Both the position numbers and the translations under genes were made by a program. This document shows, in pieces, positions 46,194-58,307 of a stretch of 64,000 nt of DNA. Source of the DNA: Pholiota molesta. Lineage: Eukaryota; Basidiomycota; Agaricomycetes; Agaricales; Strophariaceae. The stretch is from assembly GCA_014925825.1 (NCBI GenBank), contig JACGCK010000099.1:107739-171738 (forward strand), written 5' to 3'. A model generated the notes under the pieces. That model had not been told where the DNA came from and made no database searches. It worked only from the letters and a program-made list of their open reading frames with translations. The first letter of the stretch is position 1. Every line of letters begins with the position of its first letter.

Positions 46194-47371
46194 ATGGATC
46201 CTTCGACCGCCACCGGGAGTGGTGATCATACCTCCTCGCTCGTCTGGAGTAGTGGATCAAGCGAAACGTTAGTCCCTGCATTCTTTACAGTTGGATCTCT
46301 TGCAGTGAGTGGGAATCGCAATCTTGGCGATTTCTTTCCGCTTTGCGGCTAATAGCTAGCGTTAGATTTTCTTATGGGAGATAACTACGCGTTCACGGAA
46401 CGATATACGCATCCTTCGCTCGTTTAAAAGGCAACGGCCTCAAAATTATACTTATGCGCTATCGAGGTAAGCTTCTTTACTTACCGTCCGAGTCTATCCT
46501 AAAATTTGTATCCCTCAAGAATTTTTATATTTGCATACATCGCAGCAACCCTCGTTTTTCAAAGTGAGGTCAAGAAAGATTCACTACCCATAGCCCTCTA
46601 ATTATTCATTAGCCGCTCCTTTGGGAACCTGTAACCAAGCTTTGAAGGCCACCGCTGCCTTGTATCTTATTTCTGTCTCCCTCACAGCCCTACTCTCCTA
46701 TTATCGCATCCGTACGGTATTTTTGAATGACAAGTACATCGCGGCCATATTTGGACTCCTCTGGATATGTGTGGTCGGCGGCAGTACATCGCTATTCCCT
46801 GGGCTCACTGGAACAACCGTTGGAGCGACGAAGCACTGTACGGTCTCCCCAGCTATTCCGCCTTACGTGTCAACTTTCCTCATTGGACTTCTGCTTGACA
46901 CCTCGCTTGTTTTCATGTTTATCGCCGCTCGACTGGTAGAGACGTGCCACTGGACAGATGTCAGCACTAGTCATGTAGGGAAGTTTGTCACAGCGAACTT
47001 CACCACGGTTATATCTGTTGGCCTCCTCCAAGAAGAACAATGGCTCTATCTGTATGCGTAACCATTCTTATCCTCCATTTGACGCTAAATCATTCTCTAG
47101 GTCAACGGTGCTCTTGCAACTGATGACTTTGATCCTGTTTCTCTTAGGAACATCGATCACTGCAAGAATCGTCCTTCTACCGGTCAACCTTACTATTTTT
47201 AATGCCGCTACATGCAGAGTATATGTCTCCTCTCAAACCCGGAGGTACGAAGAGGAATCAGCAAGAAAGACGAAGATCATTCTTGCCCGGGGAGTTGCGG
47301 CTGACAACAGAGAAAGTGCCCTGCCTTACCTCGGGGGAGTGAAGATAACACAGACGGTTGAGACCTTCTAG
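46194..47371 (+). CDS. Multipass membrane protein, agaricomycete seven-helix type
   Basis: Exons 46194-46304, 46366-46466, 46520-46563, 46613-47051 and 47101-47371 give 321 residues, all in phase. The hydrophobic segments include IFIFAYIAATLVF, LYLISVSLTALLSYY, YIAAIFGLLWICVVGG, FLIGLLLDTSLVFMFIAARL and LLQLMTLILFLLGTSI, then a polar C-terminus. This matches the DUF6533/DUF6534-like multi-helix proteins abundant in mushroom genomes. A sensory or transport role is not established. The gene at 58308 is of similar type. Confidence 0.75.
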
Positions 47372-47610
47372 TAGTGGCTTTTACTATACGAGGTATACTT
47401 CTGGGCTATTTCATTCAAGGGACAGCATAGTAGACGTGTTTATATTTTCCTGTATTAATTGATTTGCCCATATAAGGCAATTGTAATTTACCTTCACGTG
47501 TTTCGCGTCTCGTCACGTTCTGTCACAGTACGCGTCACGCCCTTTCTGACAATGAAGTTCCTTCAGTTTTCCTTGCACCAACACGAACTTTTCTAACATA
47601 CGATTCCAAC

Positions 47611-48981
47611 ATGGGCCGTTCGAGTGCAAGACCTGGGCCATCCCAATCTCAGAGACCCACCCAAACACAGAGGGCTCGGGGCAGGCGCGCTGCGGTTGTG
47701 GAAGAAGAGGACGAGGAGGTTGAAGAGCAGGTGGATGAGGACGAGGCTATGGATATGGACGAGGGTGCCACAGTGAGTACTTTGGAATTTATTAATTCCC
47801 ATAAGACTAACGCGTGGCAGGGATTGACGCGTCAAGCCAATGACCTTGTGCGCCTTGCTCTTTTTATGGAACACAAACGCGCTGTTATAAGACGAGAAGA
47901 TATCAACAAGAAAGGTACTCCATCTCGCGTCATAGTGTCTCAAACGAAGCTTATATGGTCAATTTAGTCTTGGGGAACACTCGAGCTTTCAATACAGTCT
48001 TCGAAATGGCTCAGGCTAAACTACGCGACACGTTTGGCATGGAGCTTGTTGAGCTTCCTTCGCGCGCAGGATTGGACAAGGACGGCGATGATGAGCCGAA
48101 CGAAACCCAGATCGCCACTACCATAAAGAAAAAAGGTTAGCACCAGACTAAATGATAAAGAAGTCGATTGCTAACAGCCGTCGTTCGATCCTTAGCCAAC
48201 GCGCTTGGATCAAAGACCTATATCCTGCGTTCAACTCTGGATCCCGTCCTCATCGACCGCGCTGCTCAAACAGAGGGAGACATTTTAGAGGAAGAGGCTG
48301 GGGATCAAGCTACGCTTTTCCCTTCCCAGGTCTACTCAGGCGATGAAGGGGATGAGTCCGACGACGACGCAGAGCGTCCACCCAAATATTATGGAAGCCT
48401 TATTTCATGGAGCAAAGCTGATCAAATCGGCTCTGTGGGAATACTCTATGTCATGTTAGCACTGGTTCTAGTGAGCGGACGAGCGATATCGGATGGTGCG
48501 CCAATTCTTTTTCTCCCTATGCTTCGCATTAAATTGTACGCTTCCATTTTTAGTGGATCTTCGTCGTTACCTGCAGACCCTCCATTTACCAAGTAACCCA
48601 AACGTACTTCCTGTCCAGCATAGCGCTTCCGCAACAACTCGTTCCCTGAATCTTGATTCATATCTCAGCAATCTAATCAGACAGGGCTATCTCGACCGAT
48701 ATCAAGTTGGTGGCGAGGCAGCAGGGAAGAAGGGAAAGAAAGGCGGTGGCATGAAGCGCCTGCGCACTCAGGCTGAAGACCTCGACGAGGGGAGGACGTA
48801 TGAATGGCGCTGGGGGGCCCGGGCCTTTTGTGAAGTCGGAGAAGAATTTGTGGCTAAGTTCGTGGCTGAGTTCATGGTGGGTAATGTTGATGGAGACGGT
48901 GGGCGACAGGAAGAGCTGGTGAAAAAGATGTATGCGGGTGTGGAGAAGGCTGCTGGAGGGAAGCTGGCGGAGTTGAGGTGA
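47611..48981 (+). CDS. NSE3: SMC5/6 complex subunit Nse3 (MAGE domain)
   Basis: Non-SMC element 3 pairs with Nse1 and Nse4 in the SMC5/6 complex, needed for recombinational repair and replication-fork stability. Exons 47611-47772, 47821-47914, 47968-48135, 48178-48495 and 48554-48981 give 389 residues. An acidic N-terminal tail precedes the winged-helix MAGE region: NDLVRLALFMEHKRAVIRRE, VFEMAQAKLRDTFGMELVEL, VVRSLANALGSKTYILRST, LRRYLQTLHLP, LDSYLSNLIRQGYLDRYQVG, YEWRWGARAFCEVGEE. The order fits fungal Nse3. An acidic insertion (GDEGDESDDDAE) interrupts the middle. Confidence 0.85.
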
Positions 48982-49256
48982 TTGACTCGATTACTATCAT
49001 TCTATGCTCTTGTATCTTTTTCTCGTTACCTCTGAGATCTGAGATCTGAAACCCCATTGGCTTGCAATGAGGAAGTACAAAGTTTTGGCATTTAACGCAA
49101 GCATCATGAGGTCAGGAGCGTCCACAAAGAAATAAAGAGAGGAAGAGCAAAATTGTGGAAAGTCATTCATGACATTTGTTCGTAATAAGATGAAGGAGGG
49201 GTATAACTGTGATTAAGTCGATCAGGATTGGCAAGTTTTGGCTCTGGTGTCTTCGC

Positions 49257-50558
49257 TTATAGGACGGAAAATCGAAAACCGAGATCTTTTCTTGACTTCG
49301 TAAAAAGTTTTGGAAGTTGCTTTTCAGGCAAGGCGTCCAACCTTCTTCTGAAATCGACGGTCTCCAACGGTCTGAGACAGAACGTTGTGAAATTGATGCT
49401 GAGCTGGATCGTCTTCAACATTGGCCATGGAAATTTGTCGATGACTTGATCCAGTTTTCCCCAGTCATCTCCGGTGCTGCATTCCGAGTCAGAATAGACA
49501 GTCAGGTGGTAGATCAGCGTTTCTAACACATTCGACTGATTTCCAAGGATCTCAAGCTCTTCGCAGAGACCACAAAGGGGATCGTGTTCAGGCGCTAGGA
49601 TATCGGCGTAAATGCTGATTTTTTTGAGATTTTTTGCGGATGGAAGTAGCAGTTGTCCCAGGCCACGCAAATGGCATTCGTGTGAATCTAAAGACATTCA
49701 CTATCAGTGATACTGGGTTCATTGGGAGTTAAAGGCATGTAATTTGTGATGCTTGCCTGCCGTGAGTACGATTGTCGTAAGTTGATTTGATCTCGGAAGG
49801 AGCATTGCTTGAAGCGATTTCCACTCTTCACTATCGGTATAATTAATGTCCCAGTGCTTCAGACCTGAAAAGTCGATAACTGGTTGGCCATTGGATTGCT
49901 GCAGTTCGAAGAGTTTTCGTATCGCCATTGCCTGAGAATCTGTAGCAGCAGTGTGCGAGGAAAATTTCTCAATTTTAATTGGATTTAGAGGCAATGCTTC
50001 TGTAGGAATCAAGATTTTGTCGGCAGCAACATTCCCAAGGTCTAATTGGCGAATGTTTGGGCAGTATCGCAGAAGTTCGTAAAAGGGGAAATTTGCGACC
50101 AAATTTAACTCGAGTGTTTTGAGTGTCAATATAGGGCGAAGCAAGATCTCCTTGGTCTGCACCACCATGTCGTCGAAATCAATGTAGGGGCGTTCCATGG
50201 GTTTAATGGACCTTATATCGAGCGACAGCGTATACGTGTCCAACCTGGTGAACAACTTCAATTCCGTCGGCAGTGGTTGTACCTTGGGTGAAAGATTGAG
50301 ACGGAGATGGCGGGTGTAGTCGGCAATTTCAGGCGAACTTCGCAGCAAGGTTACGAGGTGTTTTACCCTCCGGCTCTGGCGAGGTAGGCTAAAGCATAGA
50401 GCTATCGATGCAAACAGATGCTTTCTGCAGATCGGAAGGAACGACCAACAAGCAAGAGCGCAGTTCTTCAGGGTCGCTTGGACGTCGCTTCCGTGCTCAT
50501 GAGCCACATTGTCGACAATGATTTCTATGAGTTCGATTGGTAGCGGGGCATGCGGCAT
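49257..50558 (-). CDS. F-box/leucine-rich protein with a probable GC-AG intron
   Basis: Exons 49757-50558 and 49257-49687 give 410 residues. It starts MPHAPLPIELIEIIVDNVAH, then LKNCALACWSFLPICRKHLF (F-box-like), with leucine-rich segments after. To join the second exon (DSHECHLRGLGQLLLPSAKN) in frame, the intron must begin GCAAGC at 49756 and end TTTAG at 49688, so it is a GC-AG intron. No GT donor in the region gives the right phase. Confidence 0.75.
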
Positions 50559-50981
50559 GTTTGTATGAAGAGTTCAATTGGACCGAGACAGAAAAAAAAG
50601 CATTGTTTGTCGGTTGTTTATGATGCGCCCACAGCCAATCAAAATAATTGGTCCAAACATTACTTAGTAGAGTTGATGTTGAGTCGATGTTGACTGATAT
50701 TGCACGTTGAACAAGGCCTGAGGCTTTAGGCAAGCCTGCTCAAGCTCAAGCCTGAAGTTGGAACGATCAAGGTAGATGCGAACGTCATATGGGAAAAGAG
50801 CAAGGTCTATAACTAGGTCAAAATTCGACGCCAGCGGCAGCGGCCAATCGTCTCAAATGACAATACTTAAACGATTTAGATTAAACTTGAATGGGGTTGA
50901 ACAAGGTTGAACAGGTTGAACGTTTAGTTGTGCAAACAAGCTCATGGTATTTGTTTCTAGTACTTAAAATAAGAGAAAAGT

Positions 50982-52737
50982 ATGACTACGACCAACTCAG
51001 GCCCCAGTAAGTTTCAACTCTTCACTGCCCTCTTTTTGTGATCTTGATACAATGAGCAGAGCCATCCGGGGGTTCAAAAAGGACAGAAATCCGGTGTTCG
51101 AACGTGGAGAAGAGGAGTACGAGCGTTCCGTCGCGACGCCCAACCTGCTCTACCGCTTTGCACGGCCCCAGTTTGTGCTGCAGCCCGAGACGCCCGCACA
51201 CGTACATGCAATCATCCAGCAGGCTCAGGCACAGAAGCTCGTGCTCACGATTAAATGCGGTGGCCACTCGTACGCGGGCCACTCGACGGCGTTCGAAGGT
51301 GTGTCGCTCGACCTGCGCCGGATGAACAAGACCAAACTCGACATGGCTTCCAAGACGATAACCTTCGGTGCTGGCTGCCAGTGGGGTCATATGTCTACGG
51401 ACAACACGAAGGCTTCGTTATCAATGGCGGCCGCTGCCCCTTCGTGGGCGTGGGCGGGTTCCTCTTAGGCGGCGGGCTTGGGCCGTTCTCGCGCAGCATA
51501 GGTATGGGCAGCGACACCATCAGGGAGATCACAATTGTTACAGCGGACAGCATGCTGCTCACGGTCAAGGACTCTGATAGTCGCAATTCCAAAGAGGGCC
51601 GCCTGTTCTGGGCGCTGTGCGGCGCCGGGGGCGGCAACTTTGGCGTTGTGGTGGAGATGAAGCTAGCGGTCAAGCAACTGCGGGCGCCGGGTGGCATCGT
51701 GGTCGCTGGGCGCTACCAGTGGTTCGCCAGCAAGAATGAGCCCGACCTGTTCGAACAGGAAAACTTCATGTCAACGATGAACGAATTCTACACCACCGAC
51801 TGGCCTGAGCGCATCACGGTTGACAGCACATGGATCTGCGACCTCCGACTGAGCTCGGGCAACGGCGTGCGATTCCTCACGTACTTTGACGGCGGCAAGG
51901 ACGATTTTGACGCCACCATTGACCAGTACATCAAGCACCCGGAGCTCGCCAAGCAGCTCAAGCGCCGCTCGCTGCCCGAGAAGTCAACGCGATTCCTTCA
52001 TGAGATGCTCGTCGCGCACTGGTCTGAGGAAACAATCAAGGCGTTCCCAATCAACAAGAGCTACAGCATCTACAGCTCCTTCGTCTTCCGGAACGACCGT
52101 CCCACCATCGAGAAAGTCACAACGCTTGATCCGCGACAAGGCGGTCGCGTTCCGCAAGGCATTCCCAGGCGGGCGGGTTGAGTTCTTGGCCACCTTTATT
52201 CATTCTGATGGCAAGATGAGCACCCCAAAGCCTGTCGACACGGCCTTCTTCTGGCGCGAGGCGGCGTACCACATGTACCTGACCCTCGAGTGGGAGGATA
52301 AGTGGATGGAGGGGGACATGCGAGCATTCCTGGGTGAGGCGAAGCGGGATTTCCAGCCGCTGTCGCTCCAGGGCGATGCGGCGTTCATCAACTTCCCTGA
52401 CGGCGCGCTGCCGGCGGATGTCTCCGAGCGGGCATACTGGTGCGACAACCGCGAGGAGCTCCGCCGCATCAAGGAGATTTAGGACAAGGACAACTTCTTC
52501 CAGTCGGAGCAGGGCGTTCGCCTTCCTCGTGATGTTCCACAAAGAGGGTCCGATGGCCGAAACGAGCCAGAAAAATCGGGTGACCAGGGCAACGACGAAG
52601 ACTTGACCGATTCTCTTGCCAGCAAACAGTGGGAGGCTTATGAGACGAAGGATATTAGGGGGGACCTCCGGGAACTTGCAGATTTGGGACTGAAGCGGAG
52701 CAATCGTGTTGTTGAAATTCATGCATATCGGTTTTGA
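50982..52737 (+). pseudogene. Berberine-bridge-type FAD oxidase, broken
   Basis: A member of the FAD-linked (BBE-like) oxidoreductases that oxidise alcohols, sugars or alkaloids. A short first exon (MTTTNSGP) is spliced to AIRGFKKDRNPVF. The flavin-anchoring residues are visible: His in KCGGHSYAGHS and Cys in GGRCPFVGVGG, suggesting bicovalent flavin. The frame shifts by one near 51383-51392 (after GAGCQWG) and again near 52130 (before IRDKAVAFRKAF). A TAG at 52480-52482 stands where YDKDNFF-type sequence is expected, and the same frame then stays open to a natural ending (RSNRVVEIHAYRF) at 52737. Three lesions suggest a young pseudogene; some may be sequence errors. Confidence 0.8.
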
Positions 52738-52956
52738 ACTTCTAGTAGAATTTTGTATGTCTTTGTTTTAGGCTTTTTCTTCTTGTTTCATTCTCCGAAA
52801 TTACACTTGATTCTGCACTGCTGGCCAGCTTCTGCAATGCCACCCAAGACTAAGTATAGGTATTAATGCATCTGAGTTTTACTATAATCATAGGTCATTA
52901 TGCATTAAATTGGCACCATCGGCTGGTTCGATGGAAAAGTTGCTCTAGGCTTGGAC

Positions 52957-54843
52957 TCACTGCGTTCTAGTAGTTGTAAAGCAGACTAGAAGCGTAGCGC
53001 CGGAATTTTTGCCCTTCATATCCATCATGCGGACGAGTGCCCACTGGCCTTGTACGATACTGTCAAGCTTCGCACAGAATACGACTATCTGGTCGTCTTT
53101 CCCAAATTCGTCCTCAAAGATGATCAACCTAAAGGGACACGCGCAGAACATTTCTTGAGTGACGCTGCGTTGAAATAACGTGGAGATAGACGCACCTCAA
53201 GAACGCTAATTCGTCGGTTTCATATTCCCACTCAAAACGTTCTTGCCAAAGAATGTCTGCGCCTGTATCCAAAGAGTGATGCGTCTTTACTGTTTTTGAC
53301 TGCCAGACAATGTCGCCATTTGCATGGAAGAGCTGGGCGCGGATATACGCCGAGAAAGTCTTTCCGGCTTTGCCATTCGGTGCGGGTACTAAAATAAAAT
53401 AAAGTTTCAACAAAGATGAATGAGATGCAACCAGTTGCCATACAAGAGCTAACACCGACAACCTCTCCAACCGTCTTCTCCCTCCCTCCCGACTGGCCGC
53501 CCGGCGCACGCATGTAGAGGGGTTTGAGGACCCAACCAGGCGTGCCCACGAACATAGCCTCGTTGATCTGCATGCCGCGGTCGTACACCTGCCAATTCAG
53601 ACTCGCGACCTGGCTCCCATTCCGCCAGAACAACGATGGGTCAAAGTTGCTGGAGCCGATGCGTGTGCCCTTAGGGAATATCCGGCGCAGGTGGCGCGTG
53701 CTATGCGCGATGAGCTCGCGCAGGGACGCGGGCAGCAGGCGGAGGCACCCGGACTCGGAGATGTTGATGAGGATGTGCTTGGGCGTGGTCAGGGGGGCGC
53801 TGGAGAGCCAGCCCTTGGCGGGCTTCATGCTGCGGGCGTAATAGCCGAGCTCGGCGAGCTCGTCGGATATCTTCGCGCGGTATTTCTTCCTGCGGCGTCC
53901 CGGCCAGGAAAGCGTTGAGTCGTCGTCTTCTTCAGACACCCCAGATGACGAGGATTCGTGGTCGAGTTGGTCCTCCCCTGTTCCTGTTGCGGGAGGTGGG
54001 TAGTATTCAACCTGATTGTCATCGATGATTTTGTAGCTCATCCAGATAATAATAATAAAAAGTTCATACCATGAGGACAATCCTCCCTTTTAGCGCCGCA
54101 GGAGACACGTAAACCCCTTCCTCCGTTGTTTCTTCGACCTTTTCTCTTACCAATTTATCGCCCCATATCTCTAGCATCTGCTTGACGAGCTCTTGTTGAC
54201 CTTCAACGTCCACATGACACTCGAGACTGACGAACACAGGCCAGCAATCGGGCGTAACGGATTCACCAATGGCTTCACAGACAGACGTGAAAGACACACC
54301 CTTGCTAAAGGTATGTCCGTGCGTCACGACCAAGCCTTTGGATGAAGGCCATACATCAATTTCTGTATATGAATGTTAGAATTGGTTGATGTGATTCAGC
54401 TTCGACTCACCGACGCATCGACCGTTCCGACTCAGTACATGGGTATACGACGCAGCAGAGGATTTGCCGATAAGCTGTCGCGACAAAAGGTATGTGTTAT
54501 GCGAAGACCTTCAAAACCACGTTCGATCAACGTTCGATCAATGGTAAGATAACGCAAATGAAGGACTGGGTGGGGGTAACCTACGATACAAAGTAGTGGG
54601 TCAGAGGCAAACTATCATCCACTGGCAGTGGCTGAATAATAGGGCGCCTGATAAGTTCTTCTAAAGGCTGTAGATAGGTCTGAGCATGATGGTCGGAAAT
54701 AAAACGCAGACAACGTAAATTACCTCATCGACCTCTGAAATAACCTGGAGAATCTCGGGGCTGATTCGGACAGTCTCGTCTGTTGGCAGCTCAAAGTTGT
54801 GGTGTGTGTGAAACTGGAATTCGTGGAGATCTTCGGTGGACAT
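52957..54843 (-). CDS. PLC1: Phosphoinositide-specific phospholipase C (X-Y-C2 only)
   Basis: Cleaves PIP2 to IP3 and diacylglycerol in signalling. It starts [20 protein letters not shown]. The X domain shows [19 protein letters not shown] (first catalytic His, across an intron), [12 protein letters not shown] and [11 protein letters not shown] (second His). A spacer rich in acidic and Ser residues precedes the Y domain ([60 protein letters not shown]). A C2 domain ends the protein ([38 protein letters not shown]). No PH or EF-hand domain is visible before the X domain, so this is a short form unless an upstream exon was missed. Several introns, one in the C2 domain near 53400. Confidence 0.9.
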
Positions 54844-55034
54844 TTTCCGGCCCTAGAATATGACAAAAGGGAGAGATGGAGAAACGAAGCCAGGAAATCC
54901 GTTACAATAGATAACATATGCTAACTCCAAATCGGGGTTGCCAAGTATGATATTTTAGCAGATAAATGTATTTCCCGCCCAATACGATGCGCAATGTCTT
55001 CCGCGTCCTCCATCGTTCCCTCCATTCCCTCCAT

Positions 55035-56214
55035 ATGTCCCAGCTATACGCCATAGAAGAGCAAGTAGCCGTCGCTGCTGTGCGCCGTGCCTGCCAGCTC
55101 ACGTCTTCTGTCTTCAACACCCTGGTCAAGAACGAAACTCTCACCAAAGGCGATAAGTCGCCAGTCACTGGTTCGTAAACAGATTTTTCTGTGAAGACTC
55201 ATCTGATCATGGTTTTGCGCGATTAGTGGGAGACTATGCTGCACAGGCAGTGATCAGCTCTATCTTACTTCGCGCATTTCCAGAAGACCCGATTGTGGGT
55301 GAAGAGGACGCGGCTGAGCTGCGTGCTGAATCGGGCAAGGAGATGAAGGACCGAATCGTCGCCCTCGCAAACACAGCGCTCACCGCCCCACTTGGATTAG
55401 GCGATAGCCCGACGTGGCATATCGGTCCCGGAACAGAACAATCGGATGCAGAGCTGCTCGATGCCATTGATCGAGGAAACCACCCAGGCGGTCGCGTTGG
55501 ACGTCAGTACCTCAATCCTGCAGGCATGCAAGTTCCTATTCATCGCTTTATCTGATTTACATCATAGGCATGTGGACGATCGATCCCATCGACGGCACGA
55601 AGGGCTTCCTCCGCGGCGAGCAATACGCCGTCTGCCTCTCGCTCATCGTCGACGCGGTCGTGCAAGTAGGCGTCATCGGGTGCCCGAACCTCCCCATCGA
55701 CCCCGCACACCCAGAGCAGGGCACCGGATGCATCTTCACGGCTGTGCGCGGGCAGGGCGCACAGCAGCTCACGCTCGCGGGAGGCGACCCGAAGCCCATC
55801 CGCATCCCCACATCTGCCCCCGAGACGCTCAACTTCCTCGAATCCGTCGAGGCCGCGCACTCCTCGCACTCCTTCAACGACCGCGTATCGGCGCTGCTGG
55901 GCATCACGCGCCCGCCGACGCGCATGGACAGCCAGGCGAAGTACGGCTGTCTCGCGCGCGGGGAGGGCGGCGCGTACCTCCGCATGCCGACGGGTGTGGG
56001 CTACCGGGAGAAGATCTGGGACCATGCGCCTGGGCAGATCCTGGTCGAGGAGGCTGGGGGTGTGGTGACGGACTCGAGAGGCCAGCCGCTGGACTTTGGC
56101 CTTGGGCGCACGCTGGGAGAAAATTACGGCGTCATTGCAGCTGGCAAGGATGTACATCCAAGGGTGTTGGAAGCCGTTCAAAAAGCACTTGCTGAGACTA
56201 AGGCGAGGGTATGA
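55035..56214 (+). CDS. MET22: 3'(2'),5'-bisphosphate nucleotidase
   Basis: Hydrolyses PAP/PAPS to AMP/APS, keeping sulphur assimilation and RNA turnover going; a lithium- and sodium-sensitive member of the IMPase superfamily (HAL2/MET22). Exons 55035-55170, 55227-55502 and 55568-56214 give 352 residues from MSQLYAIEEQVAVAAVRRAC. Metal-site motifs are IVGEED, MWTIDPIDGTKGFLRGEQY and KIWDHAPGQILVEEAGG. An in-frame ATG at 54987 would add MRNVFRVLHRSLHSLH, an Arg/His-rich amphipathic stretch that could act as a mitochondrial presequence, so two starts are possible. Confidence 0.93.
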
Positions 56215-56606
56215 CAAGACCTCCTAACTGGTGTCAGCGATTCATTGAATTGAATGTACTTACTATATATACACAAATGCAACAAAGAGAGAGAAAACGA
56301 AGAGGCATGTTCGAGGAGGTCATATTGCGAGGCTTGTATTTAAGTCATTAACTTTGCTGAAGGTCCTAGTAGACGTTCGCTATGATCTGATATAATGATC
56401 CAGTCTAGTGGCACTTCGCCCATGATCATAACCGGTGCCAAATGGCTGAACGGGCCGGGTTCTGAATCCTAGCTTAGGACTGCCATCGTCACGATGGCAG
56501 AACCTGGCAGAACTTCCAGTGATATCTGCGCAGAGCTCCCTTTTCATCAGCAATAAACGGAACCTTCGAATATCGAGGTCAGGCTTTAAAGCGCGCATCT
56601 CAGGCC

Positions 56607-57219
56607 ATGGTTCGCCAAATTCCTTGCCTTGACCGTGTGACTGGCCACTGAAGTACTGACGACCCATTAGACTGACACGCAGAAGAACGTCCCCGATGTC
56701 GCAAGCCTTCCATCTGACACAATCGCCTTCGCCCATCGCATCTTCGATGCTGCCCGAAATGGGGATTCGACTCTCGTCCTCAGTGCTGTAGATGCTGGAC
56801 TGCCAGCAAACCTCACAAACGACAAAGGTTAGACCAGTATCTCGATTCCTGCACGCATGCACGCTGGTGCACTAAAACGGGACGGGAAACATCCAGGCAA
56901 CACGCTGTTGATGCTCGCAGCATATGCAGGCCACACCGACTTGACGAAGGGCCTCCTCGAAAGAGGGGCTGATCCCAACAGGATCAACGACCTGGGCCAA
57001 TCCATCGTGGCAGGCGCTGTCTTTAAATCCCACACCGAAATCGTCCATGCCCTGATGGCGAAGCAGGCAGATCCTCGATTGGGGACGCCGAATGCCATAC
57101 AGGCTGCGCAGATGTTCAGACGGACGGAGCTGATGGATGTGTTAGGGGCTCGCCCCGAGGACTTAGTAGACGTTCCAACGCCGCTTCCAAGCGGTGGGGA
57201 TGCTGCTGCTCCACAATAA
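56607..57219 (+). CDS. Small ankyrin-repeat protein
   Basis: Exons 56671-56827 and 56897-57219 encode IAFAHRIFDAARNGDSTLVL, SAVDAGLPANLTNDKGNTLL, MLAAYAGHTDLTKGLLERGA and DPNRINDLGQSIVAGAVFKS, at least three ankyrin repeats, then a Pro-rich tail. The start is not obvious: the frame is closed by a TAG at the acceptor site. The best fit is an ATG at 56607-56609 followed at once by a 61-base GT-AG intron, giving 160 residues that begin MTDTQKNVPDV. The exon phases agree. The start is tentative; the ankyrin assignment is firm. Confidence 0.65.
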
Positions 57220-58307
57220 ACGATGGATTGGTCGAGGTACGGGATCTTCTTCAGTTATAGAGTCTCTACTTATGATAATTAGGTTATTTATCTTCTACAG
57301 TCGTATTCTCGGACTGTCAAGTGTATTATGTACAAACAATATAGGTTCGCGGCATCATCCTACGAAAATATCGTGTGTAGATTGCTATCGAACGAGAATA
57401 TCCAACGCATCCTCGACGTATTTGGACCTCTTAATCGACAATCCATATCCGCTATATTGGGCGTTGATATAGCTCGGAAATAGTTTCCGGGGAAATAGCG
57501 GCCTCATCGCTCGTAAAGCGTTCTGCCCATCGTCTGTCAATTATCTGGCCGCCAGAACGGCAAACATACCAGAACCGTTAAATGAATTCCATCACGGGCA
57601 ATACTTTACTAGGTATGTCCTCGTAATGCCCTCTGTCATTAATTCATTCCGCATTTGTCTATGTTAAGTCTAGCTTTTACATATAGAGTCGACAATCTCC
57701 GACATTTTCGCCTAGTCCTTAAATTCTGTTGGCTCCTTTGCAACCATCTGCTGCGCTTACGGTCCAGTTGGGCTTTCCAAGTAAGTCTGTAAAATATGCC
57801 ATACTTATCGCCTTTCGAGCCGTGACGTCTGTCCAAAGCGAGGAAGTTATATGTGTCAAATTCCCCATTGCAGCGACTCGCAAATGGTTTCTATTTGGAC
57901 ATCTTTCCGGTAACTACCCTGCGACAGTTCTCATTAATTTCGAAGCCACAAGTCGAAAGCGTATGCGCTCGGAGCATGGCCCACATACTCACGTTGTCGA
58001 ATGTGTTGCGTGCGCGAAATGAAGCTTCTTTTTTAAAGCAATGGGTAAAATTGGTAGCGCGAGGGCAGGAACTCAATGGAGATGGGGCTGCCCTAACATT
58101 TTCTTTTGAAGTGGCTTCGAAGAACTTGTGTGGCAAACGTGAATGGACTCTTCTCTTCCTGAGCTTCCCTAAGACTCCTTTTGCCACGGTTCAGAGGTAC
58201 GCGCCTTTCGGTTCCCTTCTCTGCGAAGTGCAGCATGGACTAGGCGCTTCCTGAGAAATATCAAGCTCGCCTCTCTGTAACTAACGCTATCTGTCCAGAG
58301 TATCATT
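57220..58307. other. Region without a gene I can identify
   Basis: A plus-strand frame at 57853-58254 (FLKQWVKLVARGQELNGDGA, LTFSFEVASKNLCGKREW) looks somewhat protein-like but has no recognisable motif, start or intron structure. Confidence 0.3.
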
